Shown in pieces: positions 17,838 through 27,329 of a stretch of DNA of 64,000 nucleotides. Position numbers and translations under genes: made by a program. The notes below the pieces were generated by a model. It ran no database searches, had not been told where the DNA came from, and saw only the letters and a program-made list of their open reading frames with translations. Numbering within the stretch: the stretch's first letter is position 1; each line of letters opens with the position of its first letter. The stretch is from Romboutsia sedimentorum (GTDB lineage: Bacteria > Bacillota > Clostridia > Peptostreptococcales > Peptostreptococcaceae), in NCBI RefSeq assembly GCF_030131845.1, contig NZ_JASKYM010000003.1:186001-250000 (forward strand). Reading direction: 5' to 3'.

Positions 17838-18710
17838 TTATACTCGACTTAATATAAAGTTCTTAAATAGCGTTATATATTTATTATCATAAATATCTTT
17901 TTTAGTAATCATATATATATCCCATACAAAAGTTTCATCCTTGAACGGAACATAGTTAATCTTACAATTAGGAGTATGAGCAAAATTTATGCTAATACCT
18001 ATACCTTCATTGCGCTTACTTAAATCATGTATAAGCACTATCTCATCGGTTTCTATAGCTATGTTTGGATCAAATTCATTCTCTAAACATTTAATAAGAA
18101 AATTATGACGAAGCTTAGAATGATTACTATTTATAATTATTTTTTCATTCTTTAAGTCTTTAAATTCAATTTTTCCTATGTCACATAAATTGTGATTTTT
18201 ATTGATAAGGGCATATAGCTTTTTTGATTTAACTAATTGTGAATTAAATTTATCACTATCAAAATGATGAATAGCAAAACCTAAATCAACCTCGCCATTT
18301 AATACAGCTTCCTCACAGTTAAAGTCTGTATACTCCTTTATTGTCAATATTATATCTGGGTATAAGTTGTTAAACTCTTTTATAATATCTATAGATAAGG
18401 CATTTATAACACCGTAGGAAACCCCAACTCTTAAATATCCTTTATCTTCATCTACCATTTCTTTAATACCTTCTGTAAGAATATCAAATTGATAGACTAT
18501 AGATATAGCTTTACTTTTTAAATATTCACCATATTTAGTAAGTTCATTACCGTTAGCATGTCTATAAAATAGATCTACATTTATTTCTTTTTCTAAGTTG
18601 CCTATAGCTTTACTTAGACCTTGTTGAGATATGTAAAGATTTTTAGCAGCCTTTGAAAAACTACCGTCCTTACAGATTTGTAAAAAATACTTCAAAGTCT
18701 TTATATCCAT
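17838..18710 (-). CDS. LysR-family transcriptional regulator
   Basis: 290 residues. Residues 1-60 form the LysR helix-turn-helix (MDIKTLKYFLQICKDGSFSK, AAKNLYISQQGLSKAIGNLE), followed by the two-lobed substrate-binding domain. It is transcribed away from cooS with a 261-base shared region that contains a near-palindrome TTGTATAATACACAA over a TATAAT with no -35 match, as expected for an activator-dependent cooS promoter. It may control cooS; the effector is unknown. Confidence 0.88.
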   Translation of the reverse strand: MDIKTLKYFLQICKDGSFSKAAKNLYISQQGLSKAIGNLEKEINVDLFYRHANGNELTKYGEYLKSKAISIVYQFDILTEGIKEMVDEDKGYLRVGVSYGVINALSIDIIKEFNNLYPDIILTIKEYTDFNCEEAVLNGEVDLGFAIHHFDSDKFNSQLVKSKKLYALINKNHNLCDIGKIEFKDLKNEKIIINSNHSKLRHNFLIKCLENEFDPNIAIETDEIVLIHDLSKRNEGIGISINFAHTPNCKINYVPFKDETFVWDIYMITKKDIYDNKYITLFKNFILSRV

Positions 18711-18826
18711 TTAATCACCTTCTTGTTATATATACAAAAAATATCAATAAAATTATAGCACTCTTATAACTGATACACAATTTAAATATTAGGTTAATGT
18801 ATCAAAGTCTGTATTACTACTGTAAG

Positions 18827-18841
18827 TTGTATAATACACAA
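18827..18841 (+). promoter_or_regulatory. Candidate cooS promoter/operator
   Basis: A near-palindrome TTGTATAATACACAA contains TATAAT (18830-18835) but no -35 at the right distance. It lies between divergent lysR and cooS and may be LysR-dependent. The rest of 18711-18971 shows no gene. Confidence 0.35.
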
Positions 18842-18971
18842 CAAACCCTTGTTATTCAAATCTATATAAACTTGCTACAATTCTAAATATAAGATAAATA
18901 AATCTAAAACATAAATAAATATAATTTAAAATCGCAATAAATTAGTAGATTAATAAAAAGGGGGATTAGAA

Positions 18972-20891
18972 ATGGATAAGAAATTAATGACTATTGACTT
19001 AAACAGTCGCATATTATTAGAAAAAGCTGAAAAAGACGGTGTAGAGACAATGTACGATAGAAAGATAGCTATGAAATCTCAATGTGGGTTTGGTTTACAA
19101 GGGGGTTGTTGTAGAATATGTGGAATGGGGCCATGTAGAATAACACCAAAAACACCTAGAGGACTTTGTGGAGCAGATGTTCACACAATAGTAGGTAGAA
19201 ATTTTGCTAGAATGTGCGCTGGAGGAACAGCAGCTCACTCTGATCATGCTAGAGATATAGCACATACTATGGCTCTAACTAGTAGGGAAGGTAATTATAA
19301 AATAAGAGAAGAAGAAAAATTAATAGAATTAGCAAAAGACTGGGGAATAGAAACTGAAGGAAAAGATATATATGACATAGCACATGAAGCTGCAGATGTT
19401 GCGTTAATGGAGTTTGGTAAGCCTTATGGAACATCAATATTCTTAAAAAATGCACCAGCTAAAAGACAGGAAATATGGAAAAAACTTGACATAGAGCCAA
19501 GAGCAATAGATAGAGAGATAGCTACAGTAATGCATTCAACTCATATAGGATGTTGTGCAGATATAGATAGTTTAATAAATTTATCACTAAGAACATCTAT
19601 GGCAGATGGATGGCAAGGATCTATGATAGGTACTAAATTTAGTGACATAATGTTTGGAACACCTACACCACAGCAAACAGAAGCAAACCTAGGTGTATTA
19701 GAAGCAAACCAAGTAAACATAATACTTCATGGTCATGAGCCTTCATTATCAGAAATGATAGTATTAGCGACAGAAGACCCAGAACTAGTAGCTTTAGCTA
19801 AAGAAATGGGAGCAGAGGGTATAAATATATCAGGTATGTGTTGCATAGGTAATGAAATAACAATGAGACATGGTATAAAAATAGCTGGAGACTTCCATCA
19901 ACAAGAACTTGCTCTAGTAACTGGAGCGGTAGAAGCAATGATAGTTGACGTCCAATGTATATTCCCAGCTCTTAGTAGAGTAGCCGATTGCTACCATACT
20001 AAGTTTATAACAACTTCTAAAAAAGCAAAAATAACAGGTTCTATATATATGGAATTTAAAGAAGAAAATGCATATCAAGATGCATTACAAATAGTAAGAG
20101 AAGCAGTACTTAATTTTAAAAACAGAGATAAGTCAAGAGTACTTATACCTGAATTAAAATCAAGTGCTACAGTTGGATACAGCGTAGACGCTATAATAAA
20201 ACAATTAGATAGAGTGGTAAATGTTGAAATAGATAAACAGGGAACTATAAAACCATTAGTAGACGTAATAAAATCTGGAACAATAAGAGGAGTAGTAGGA
20301 GTAGTAGGATGTAATAATGCAAGAGTAGCATCAAACTTAGCACATACAACTATAATGAAGGAATTAATAAAAAATGATATCTTAGTTATTACTACAGGAT
20401 GTGGAGCTTCAGCAGCAGCTAAATTTGGATTAATGAAAAAATCAGCAGCTAAGAAATATGCAGGGAAAGGTCTAGCTACAGTTTGTGAGCTAGTTGATAT
20501 ACCACCAGTACTACATATGGGATCATGCGTTGACTGTAGCCGTATACTAGATGTAGCTTCAGCTATAGCTAACTTTGTAGATATGGATATAAGTGATTTA
20601 CCATTAGCAGGTGTAGCACCAGAGTGGATGTCAGAAAAAGCTGTTGCAATAGGTACTTATATTGTAGCAAGTGGTATAGATACATATCTAGGGGTAATGC
20701 CTCCTGTTGGTGGGTCATCAAGAGCAGTAGAAATACTTTGTGGAGAATTAGAAGATCAAGTAGGGGCATCATTTACAGTTAATGAAAATCCAGAAGAATT
20801 AGCAGCTTTAATAATAGCAGATATAGAAAAGAAACGTGTACATTTTGAAAAAATATACGAAGAAAAACTATGTGAAAAAGCAGATGCATAA
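18972..20891 (+). CDS. cooS: Anaerobic Ni-Fe carbon monoxide dehydrogenase, catalytic subunit
   Basis: 639 residues, full length for CooS. The N-terminal cysteine cluster CGFGLQGGCCRICGMGPCR gives the B- and D-cluster ligands, and later HSTHIGCCAD, GMCCIGNE, GCNN, TTGCGAS and GSCVDCSR segments supply the Ni-Fe C-cluster. The enzyme oxidises CO to CO2 or runs in reverse. It lacks neighbouring acetyl-CoA synthase genes, so it belongs to the stand-alone type. The start ATG follows AAGGGGGAT. The downstream nickel-insertion gene cooC is broken, which raises the question of how this enzyme is matured. Confidence 0.95.
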   Translation: MDKKLMTIDLNSRILLEKAEKDGVETMYDRKIAMKSQCGFGLQGGCCRICGMGPCRITPKTPRGLCGADVHTIVGRNFARMCAGGTAAHSDHARDIAHTMALTSREGNYKIREEEKLIELAKDWGIETEGKDIYDIAHEAADVALMEFGKPYGTSIFLKNAPAKRQEIWKKLDIEPRAIDREIATVMHSTHIGCCADIDSLINLSLRTSMADGWQGSMIGTKFSDIMFGTPTPQQTEANLGVLEANQVNIILHGHEPSLSEMIVLATEDPELVALAKEMGAEGINISGMCCIGNEITMRHGIKIAGDFHQQELALVTGAVEAMIVDVQCIFPALSRVADCYHTKFITTSKKAKITGSIYMEFKEENAYQDALQIVREAVLNFKNRDKSRVLIPELKSSATVGYSVDAIIKQLDRVVNVEIDKQGTIKPLVDVIKSGTIRGVVGVVGCNNARVASNLAHTTIMKELIKNDILVITTGCGASAAAKFGLMKKSAAKKYAGKGLATVCELVDIPPVLHMGSCVDCSRILDVASAIANFVDMDISDLPLAGVAPEWMSEKAVAIGTYIVASGIDTYLGVMPPVGGSSRAVEILCGELEDQVGASFTVNENPEELAALIIADIEKKRVHFEKIYEEKLCEKADA

Positions 20892-20915
20892 ATATAATTA
20901 CAAAGGATGATTAAC

Positions 20916-21348
20916 ATGAAAATAGCAATAACAGGTAAAGGTGGAGTTGGAAAGACAACTTTCTCATCTAATACTACAAAATAAAGATGTAGTTGTAATG
21001 GATATGGAAGCAGGAATAGAGCATCTAGGCAGAGGTACAGCACAAGGAGTTGATGCTTTTATAGTTGTGGTAGAGCCTGGGGAGAGAAGTATACAAACCT
21101 ATAGAAAAGTTAAGCAACTAGGAAGTGATATAGGCGTTAAGAAAGTATTTGTTGTTGGTAATAAAATTAGAAATAAGGAAGATGAAACATTTATAAATTA
21201 TAATTTAGAAAATGGAGATTTGCTAGGATTTGTTTACTATAGTCAAGATATTGTAGATTCAGATCGGAGTAATCAATCACCATATGATATAAATAGTAAT
21301 GCAAAAAATCAAATAAGAGCTATAAAAGACAGATTGATACAACTTTAA
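20916..21348 (+). pseudogene. cooC: cooC remnant (CODH nickel-insertion ATPase) with internal deletion
   Basis: The ATG at 20916 opens an intact P-loop GKGGVGKTTF but the frame stops after 22 codons. In another frame the C-terminal part of a CooC protein continues (KDVVVMDMEAGIEHLGRGTA ... to 21348). CooC normally has about 250 residues; the part between the P-loop and the DMEAG motif, roughly 100 codons, is missing and the frame is shifted at the junction near 20965-20990. The remaining C-terminal frame could be read only from a GTG at 20941 and would lack the P-loop. A clear loss-of-function allele behind an intact cooS. Confidence 0.85.
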
Positions 21349-21393
21349 ACCATAAAAAGTATTTATTTAATATTGCCTATCCTAAACTTTTTT

Positions 21394-21453
21394 AAAACCA
21401 TAAAAACTTATCTAATGTAGAAATACATTAATAAGTCTTTATGGTTTTTTTAT
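21394..21453 (+). terminator. Terminator after cooS-cooC
   Basis: AAACCATAAA...ACTTA pairs with TAAGT...TTTATGGTTT and encloses a second perfect stem TAATGTA/TACATTA; T7 follows. Confidence 0.85.
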
Positions 21454-21541
21454 TCTATGAAAATAACTTTGTTATTTATATAATTTGTAATATGATTATA
21501 ATAGTAGAAAGTACGAGAGAAAGACTTAGAGAGGGGTAGCT

Positions 21542-22243
21542 ATGTATAAAGAACATATTTTAGTAGTCGAGGATGATGTAGATATAAATAACTTAATTAC
21601 AAAAACATTAAAAAATAGAGAATTTCAAATAACTCAAGCATTTTCAGGCAGTGAAGCATCACTGCAATTATCGATATGTGAATTTGATATAATTTTACTT
21701 GATTTAATGTTACCAGGAATAATAGGGGAAGAATTAATAAAACAAATTAGGACAATAAAAGAAATACCAATCATAGTCATATCAGCAAAAACTTCATTAC
21801 AAGATAAAATTAAAGTACTAAATTTAGGAGCAGATGACTATATAACAAAGCCATTTGAATCAGAAGAAATTATAGCTAGAGTAAATTCTCAACTAAGAAG
21901 ATATAGAAAATTTGATATGCAGCTAAATAAAAATAAGGATTATAAATTTAAAGAATTAACTTTAGATGAAGAATCTAGACAGGTAAAAGTTAAAAATATA
22001 GATTTAGAATTAACTGCGCATGAATTTGATATATTGTGTATATTACTTAAAAATCCAAACAAGGTATATTCGAGAGAAGCATTATATGAAAGTGTATGGA
22101 AGAATGGATACTATGGAGAAGATAATTCTGTCAATGTTCACGTCAGCAATATTAGAAAGAAGATTAAAGAAATATCATTAGATGAAGAATACATAAAAAC
22201 AGTATGGGGGATTGGATTTAAGCTAAATAATAAAAATCTTTAA
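21542..22243 (+). CDS. OmpR-family response regulator
   Basis: 233 residues: receiver with EDD (residues 10-12), Asp54 (LLDLMLPG) and KPFE, then a winged-helix domain ending WGIGFKLNNK. It heads a set of regulator, ABC ATPase, permease and kinase, the layout of bacitracin/lantibiotic defence loci. Start ATG behind GAGAGGGG. Three 11-base direct repeats just after its stop codon are its likely binding sites in front of the ABC genes. Confidence 0.9.
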   Translation: MYKEHILVVEDDVDINNLITKTLKNREFQITQAFSGSEASLQLSICEFDIILLDLMLPGIIGEELIKQIRTIKEIPIIVISAKTSLQDKIKVLNLGADDYITKPFESEEIIARVNSQLRRYRKFDMQLNKNKDYKFKELTLDEESRQVKVKNIDLELTAHEFDILCILLKNPNKVYSREALYESVWKNGYYGEDNSVNVHVSNIRKKIKEISLDEEYIKTVWGIGFKLNNKNL

Positions 22244-22270
22244 ACTTTCTTTAAACTTTCTTGAATCTTT
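22238..22270 (+). promoter_or_regulatory. Three tandem 11-bp repeats, likely response-regulator site
   Basis: CTTTAAACTTT occurs twice back to back (22238-22248, 22249-22259) and once more as CTTGAATCTTT (22260-22270). An 11-base period places the sites on one face of the helix, as for OmpR-type activators. A TATCAT lies about 17 bases further on (22287-22292). Confidence 0.6.
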
Positions 22271-22356
22271 ATTAAAAATATTTTTGTATCATAGTTATTG
22301 TAAGGTTGATTAAGTAACCAATAAGTAAAAATATTTGAATAAGAAGGGAGAATAAG

Positions 22357-23277
22357 ATGAAAGCAGTTATTAAGACTCATAAATTATCAAAAACATATGG
22401 AAAAGATACAGTTTTATCAGATGTAAATATTACTGTAAATCAGGGGGATATATATGGATTAGTTGGAAATAATGGGGCAGGAAAGACTACATTTCTAAGA
22501 ATATTAACAGGTCAATCACAAGCTACTAGTGGAAGTTTGGAGTTGTTTTGTAAATCATCACAAAAAGAATTAAGCTCTGCAAGAAAAAGAACTGGAGCAA
22601 TTATTGAATGTCCAAATTTTTACCCAAAGCTTACAATTCAAAAAAATATGGAGTACTATCGTATTCAAAGGGGTATTCCAGGTAAAGACAAAGTTGATAA
22701 AGTACTTAAAGAAGTGGACTTATTTAATGTAAAGAAGAAAAAATTTGAGGATTTGTCTTTAGGCATGAAACAAAGACTAGGATTAGCTCTTGCTATGATG
22801 AATGATCCAGAGTTATTAATTCTTGATGAACCAATCAATGGTCTAGACCCATCTGGAATTGTTGAAATTAGAAATTTACTATTAAAACTTAATAAAGAAA
22901 AGAATATTACCATTTTGATTTCAAGTCATATATTACTAGAATTATCAAATATTGCAACTTGCTATGGTTTTTTAAATAAAGGTAAATTAGTTGAAGAATT
23001 ATCATCTGAAGAACTTGAACAAAAATGCAAAAGCTTCTTAGAAATAAAAGTTACTAATGCTAATAAAGTAGCTGCATTATTAGAAGAGGAACTAGGATAT
23101 AATGACCTAAAAGCTTTACCAGGTGATGTAATACAGGTATTTGATATTAATAGAGAAGCTGAAAGAATAAGTGAGCTTGTAATTTCTAATAAAATAGGCT
23201 TACTTGCCTTAGAAGAAAAGTCTATTGATCTTGAAAATTATTATATGTCTTTGATTGGGGTGGTTGAAAATGCTTAA
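22357..23277 (+). CDS. ABC transporter ATP-binding protein (BcrA/LanF-like)
   Basis: 306 residues. Walker A GNNGAGKTT (about residues 37-45), signature LSLGMKQRLGLA, Walker B LLILDEPINGLDPSG. The subfamily includes BcrA-type peptide-antibiotic exporters and immunity ATPases. The permease gene starts inside its last codons (8-base overlap), so the two proteins form the transporter. Upstream 11-base repeats suggest induction by the neighbouring two-component system, giving a self-controlled resistance or envelope-stress module. Confidence 0.92.
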   Translation: MKAVIKTHKLSKTYGKDTVLSDVNITVNQGDIYGLVGNNGAGKTTFLRILTGQSQATSGSLELFCKSSQKELSSARKRTGAIIECPNFYPKLTIQKNMEYYRIQRGIPGKDKVDKVLKEVDLFNVKKKKFEDLSLGMKQRLGLALAMMNDPELLILDEPINGLDPSGIVEIRNLLLKLNKEKNITILISSHILLELSNIATCYGFLNKGKLVEELSSEELEQKCKSFLEIKVTNANKVAALLEEELGYNDLKALPGDVIQVFDINREAERISELVISNKIGLLALEEKSIDLENYYMSLIGVVENA

Positions 23278-24049
23278 TTATATAAAAAGTGAGTTTTATA
23301 GAAATATACATTCTAAAGGAAATTATATTTTCTTATTTGGGAGTATGGCTTTTGTGATTTTTTTAAATGTAGCTTTAGGAATGTTTGCTAATGGACAGGT
23401 GAATTTTCCTTATGGTAATACACGTTTTTCATTTAGTAGCTTTTGTGCATCTATGAGTTTTATTATGATAATATGTTTACCGCTTGTTTCAATTATCTAT
23501 GGTCAAGAATTTAAGCATCATACATTAAAAAATTCGATTTCTTATGGAATTTCAAGAAGTCAAATATACTTTACAAAGTTTTTAATGGAATGTATTATAT
23601 CTATAATAAATTTGATTTTAATTAGTGCAGCATATATTATAAGTGCATACATTATGCTTGAAAATAGTGGAGTTATATATTTAAATGATTTAATTCGTTC
23701 AATAGTAGCTTGTGTTCCGTTATTTTTAGTTAGTGTTATAGTTATTCATTGTTTATATTTTATAGTAGAAAATGAAACAACAGTAGTAGTATATTGGGCA
23801 ATAATAATGATGGTAATACCAAAGCTATTATCAATGGCAGGACGTAAAATTGAAGTCTTAGGTAAAATAGCTAGTTATATGCCTTTTAATATTATGGGAG
23901 CATATAGTTATGATGAATCAACTAAAAGAATGATTATGAATTGGAGTACCCAAGAAGAATTTATAAAATGTTTTGTAGTAGGTATAATAGGTGTATTAGT
24001 ATTTTATACTTTAGGTCTATTGTTATTTAATAAAAGAGAGATTAAATAA
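23270..24049 (+). CDS. ABC-2 type permease subunit
   Basis: 259 residues with about six membrane helices. The frame is open from 23255, but the ATG at 23270 follows the ribosome site GGGGTGG at the right distance and gives a normal N-terminus MLNYIKSEFYRNIHSKGNYI, typical of BcrB-like permeases. It overlaps the ATPase gene by 8 bases and is followed 17 bases later by the histidine kinase gene. Likely role: export of, or defence against, a membrane-active peptide. Confidence 0.85.
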   Translation: MLNYIKSEFYRNIHSKGNYIFLFGSMAFVIFLNVALGMFANGQVNFPYGNTRFSFSSFCASMSFIMIICLPLVSIIYGQEFKHHTLKNSISYGISRSQIYFTKFLMECIISIINLILISAAYIISAYIMLENSGVIYLNDLIRSIVACVPLFLVSVIVIHCLYFIVENETTVVVYWAIIMMVIPKLLSMAGRKIEVLGKIASYMPFNIMGAYSYDESTKRMIMNWSTQEEFIKCFVVGIIGVLVFYTLGLLLFNKREIK

Positions 24050-24066
24050 ATGGGAGCGTGTAGAAA

Positions 24067-24975
24067 ATGGAATTAATTTTAATTGTTTTATTGGTACCAA
24101 GTGTGTATTTTTCTGCACGCTTTTTCTTGCTTTCTAAAAATATAAAAAAAGTAACAGATGATTTTAAAGAGATTTGTGAAGATAGAGAAAGTAATCGTAA
24201 GTTGAAATTTGAATCTCCAGACAAAAATTTTGAGAATTTATTAAAAGAGATGAATAATTATTTAGAAGAAGCTCAGGTTGATAAAATTAAGTTTATAAGA
24301 AGAGAAAAAGAAATTAGAAAAGAAATTGAAAATATGTCCCATGATTTAAGAACTCCTCTAACTTCTATTCGTGGATATTTAGAGCTTGTAAATGATGAAA
24401 TTACCACAGAAGAAGAAAAAAGAGAGTATATTTCAATAGTACAAAGAAGATCTAAGGGGCTACAAAACTTGATTCAAACCTTTTATGATTTTTCTAGACT
24501 AGAAAATAACGAGTACAATATGAATATTGAAGTGACAGATGTTAATAAGGAACTAAGGGAGCAATTGCTTGTATTTTATAATGATTTTGAAAATAAGGGA
24601 ATTGATGTAGAAATAAATTTGGATAATAACCCAGTATATATAGACCTTGATAAAAATGCTATAGAAAGAGTATTTATTAATTTAATTCAAAATGTTATTA
24701 AGTACAGCAAAACTAGTTTTAAGCTATCTTTGGATAAAAAAGATAAAGAAGTAGTCTTGTCATTTACTAATGATGTATATGATTTAGACAAAGAAGAATG
24801 TAAGCTTTTATTTAACAGATTTTATATGAAAGATGCTTCAAGAAATAATCAAAGTTCAGGGCTTGGGCTTACAATTACAAAGCTTTTAGTTGAAGGTATG
24901 GGAGGTAATATTGAAGTTGAGATTGAGGGAGATTGGATTAAATTCCAAGTTAAGTTTACAGAGTTAAAAATGTAG
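24067..24975 (+). CDS. Sensor histidine kinase
   Basis: 302 residues. Only one N-terminal membrane helix (about 2-20) and no external domain can be seen, a short-sensor layout like that of kinases that read the state of their partner ABC transporter. Phospho-His92 in NMSHDLRTPL, HATPase motif NQSSGLGLTITK. Last gene of the regulator-ABC-kinase operon; the pair with the regulator at 21542 is inferred from proximity. The terminator overlaps its stop codon. Confidence 0.88.
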   Translation: MELILIVLLVPSVYFSARFFLLSKNIKKVTDDFKEICEDRESNRKLKFESPDKNFENLLKEMNNYLEEAQVDKIKFIRREKEIRKEIENMSHDLRTPLTSIRGYLELVNDEITTEEEKREYISIVQRRSKGLQNLIQTFYDFSRLENNEYNMNIEVTDVNKELREQLLVFYNDFENKGIDVEINLDNNPVYIDLDKNAIERVFINLIQNVIKYSKTSFKLSLDKKDKEVVLSFTNDVYDLDKEECKLLFNRFYMKDASRNNQSSGLGLTITKLLVEGMGGNIEVEIEGDWIKFQVKFTELKM

Positions 24976-25022
24976 CAAAGATTCCTATTAATTTAGATAA
25001 GAATCTTTGCTACATTTTTTAT
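24971..25022 (+). terminator. Terminator after the ABC/kinase operon
   Basis: TGTAGCAAAGATTC (24971-24984) and its complement (25001-25014) make a 14-base perfect stem with T6 after it. Confidence 0.9.
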
Positions 25023-25121
25023 TTATAAAGAAATAAAAATACTAATTGTACTAGCCTTAGCAATCGTTAGGTTGAAAATGGTTGCTAAACAAAAAGTTTA
25101 AAAAATAAAAAAGTTGTGTAT

Positions 25122-25169
25122 ATACAATATATAGTATGTTTATTGAAAAATAATAACTATATATTGTGT
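25122..25169 (+). promoter_or_regulatory. Pair of NrdR boxes controlling nrdEF
   Basis: Two sites match the NrdR core C-w-A-T-A-T-A-T-w-G: CAATATATAG (core starting 25125) and CTATATATTG (core starting 25157). Their cores are 32 bases apart, three helical turns, the classical spacing for the NrdR repressor. They lie about 50-95 bases upstream of the reductase start codon. Confidence 0.88.
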
Positions 25170-25217
25170 TTTCATTTCGAAAATAAAATAAAATATTTAA
25201 GATAAAGGTGATGAAAT

Positions 25218-27317
25218 ATGAATTGGATAGAACTTAATAATCAAGTTATTATAAGAAATAAAGAAGGTAAGTATCAATTAGAAAAAGACAAAGAAGCATT
25301 AGATAATTATATAAAAAAATATATAGATCCTAGATTGAAAAAGTTCAATAGTATAGAAGAAAAGCTATATTATTTAATAGATAAAGACTATTATTCTAAA
25401 GATCTAATAGATAAATATAGTATGAAATTTATAAAAAAATTATATCAATATATAAATAATTATGACTTTAAATTTCAATCATATATGAGTGCAAATAAAT
25501 TTTATCAAAATTATGCACTGAAAAGTAATGATGGAAAAGAAATATTAGAAAATTATAATGATAAAGCACTAATAGTGTCATTAGCATTAGGAGATGGAGA
25601 TGAAAATCTAGCATTTAAATTAGCTGATAAGTTAGTAAAGCAAGAATTCCAACCAGCAACACCAACATTTTTAAATGCAGGTAGAAAAAGAGCTGGAGAA
25701 ATGGTATCTTGTTTTTTACTATCAATAGAAGATAGTACAGAAGGTATATCCTATGCAATATCTTCATCAAATCATTTATCAAAAATAGGTGGTGGAGTAG
25801 CACTTAACTTATCAAGACTTAGAGCAACAGGTGAGTCTATTAAAGATATAGAGGGAGCAGCAGGTGGAGTGATTGGAGTAGCCAAAATGTTAGAACAGTC
25901 ATTTAGTTACTTCAACCAAATGGGAGCAAGACAAGGATCTGGAGCTGTGTATTTATCAGTGTTTCATCCTGACTTTGAGAATTTTTTAGATACAAAAAAG
26001 ATAAATGCAGATGATAAAATAAGACTAGCTACATTGGCTTTAGGAGCTATTATACCTGATAAGTTTATGGAGATAGCCCAAAAAAATGAAGTAGCATATG
26101 CATTTTATCCTAATTCAGTATATAAAAAATATAAAGTTAACATAGATGAAATAAGTATGGATGATTGGTATGACAAGCTAGTATTGGATAAGGATATAAA
26201 TAAGAAAAAAATAAACCCAAGAAAAATGTTAACGAACATAGCGCAAATGCAACAAGAAAGTGGATATCCATATGTTTTGTTTATAGATACAGCTAATAGA
26301 GAACATTTATTAAAAGACTTTGGAACAATTAAAATGTCTAATTTATGCTGTGAAATTTTGCAATATCAAAAATCTTCTCAAATAGAAGGATACGGTGGAG
26401 TAAATAATTGGGGTCAAGATATAAGTTGTAACTTAGGGTCATTAAATATAGCTAATGTTATGGACAATAAAGATATAGAAAATACGGTAGATACAGCTAT
26501 AAGAGCATTATCTTTTGTATCAGATGAAACTAATATAAAAGAAGTTCCAACAGTTAAAATAGGAAATGAAAAGTCACATGCTATAGGTCTAGGAGCAATG
26601 AACTTACATGGATACTTAGTAAGAGAAGGCATATTATATACATCAGATGAGGCTATAGATTTTTGTAATGTATTTTTTGCTATGATTAGATATTATTCAA
26701 TTAAATCATCTATGAATATAGCTATAGAAAAAAATAAAACCTTTGAAGGATTTGAAAAATCAGAATACGCTAAAGGTAAAGAAAGTAGTGTGCTTTCAAA
26801 GTATTATAAAGAGTCTTATTTACCAAAATCAGAAAAAGTTAAAAAAATATTTGATGGAATTTATATACCTACAAATGATGATTGGTCTAACTTGTTATAT
26901 GAGGTAAAAGAAAATGGTATATATAATGCATATTTAACAGCAATAGCACCGACACAAAGTATAAGTTATGTTCAAAATGCAACATCAAGTATAATGCCAA
27001 TAACAGATATTGTTGAAGTTAGAACCTACGGAGACTCAACTACTATTTATCCAATGCCATTTTTAACTAATGAAAACATGTTATATTACCAATCAGCATA
27101 CAGAATGGATATGAGAAAGGTTATAGATATAGTAGCAGTTGTTCAACAACATATAGACCAAGGTATATCAACAACGTTATTTGTTACAGATGAAAAAACT
27201 ACTAGAGATATAGCAAAGCTTTATATATATGCATACAAAAAAGGTTTAAAAAGTTTATATTACACTAGAACAAAAATGACTAGAGACAATAATGAGTGCT
27301 TAGTGTGTTCAGTATAG
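25218..27317 (+). CDS. nrdE: Class Ib ribonucleoside-diphosphate reductase, alpha subunit
   Basis: 699 residues, without the N-terminal ATP-cone of NrdA, which fits NrdE. The protein reduces ribonucleotides at the diphosphate level. Visible: PATPTFLNAG, the active-site cysteine in EMVSCFLLS, NLCCEILQ with the second Cys and Glu, and the C-terminal redox pair CLVCSV used by thioredoxin or NrdH. The beta subunit gene follows 12 bases later. Control by NrdR is shown by the boxes upstream. Confidence 0.92.
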   Translation: MNWIELNNQVIIRNKEGKYQLEKDKEALDNYIKKYIDPRLKKFNSIEEKLYYLIDKDYYSKDLIDKYSMKFIKKLYQYINNYDFKFQSYMSANKFYQNYALKSNDGKEILENYNDKALIVSLALGDGDENLAFKLADKLVKQEFQPATPTFLNAGRKRAGEMVSCFLLSIEDSTEGISYAISSSNHLSKIGGGVALNLSRLRATGESIKDIEGAAGGVIGVAKMLEQSFSYFNQMGARQGSGAVYLSVFHPDFENFLDTKKINADDKIRLATLALGAIIPDKFMEIAQKNEVAYAFYPNSVYKKYKVNIDEISMDDWYDKLVLDKDINKKKINPRKMLTNIAQMQQESGYPYVLFIDTANREHLLKDFGTIKMSNLCCEILQYQKSSQIEGYGGVNNWGQDISCNLGSLNIANVMDNKDIENTVDTAIRALSFVSDETNIKEVPTVKIGNEKSHAIGLGAMNLHGYLVREGILYTSDEAIDFCNVFFAMIRYYSIKSSMNIAIEKNKTFEGFEKSEYAKGKESSVLSKYYKESYLPKSEKVKKIFDGIYIPTNDDWSNLLYEVKENGIYNAYLTAIAPTQSISYVQNATSSIMPITDIVEVRTYGDSTTIYPMPFLTNENMLYYQSAYRMDMRKVIDIVAVVQQHIDQGISTTLFVTDEKTTRDIAKLYIYAYKKGLKSLYYTRTKMTRDNNECLVCSV

Positions 27318-27329
27318 GAGGAGAGATAT

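Noticed and set aside
20941-21348. Functional 135-residue CooC-like protein
   Set aside because: Without the P-loop, which is in another frame, it could not bind ATP; better seen as part of a broken cooC.
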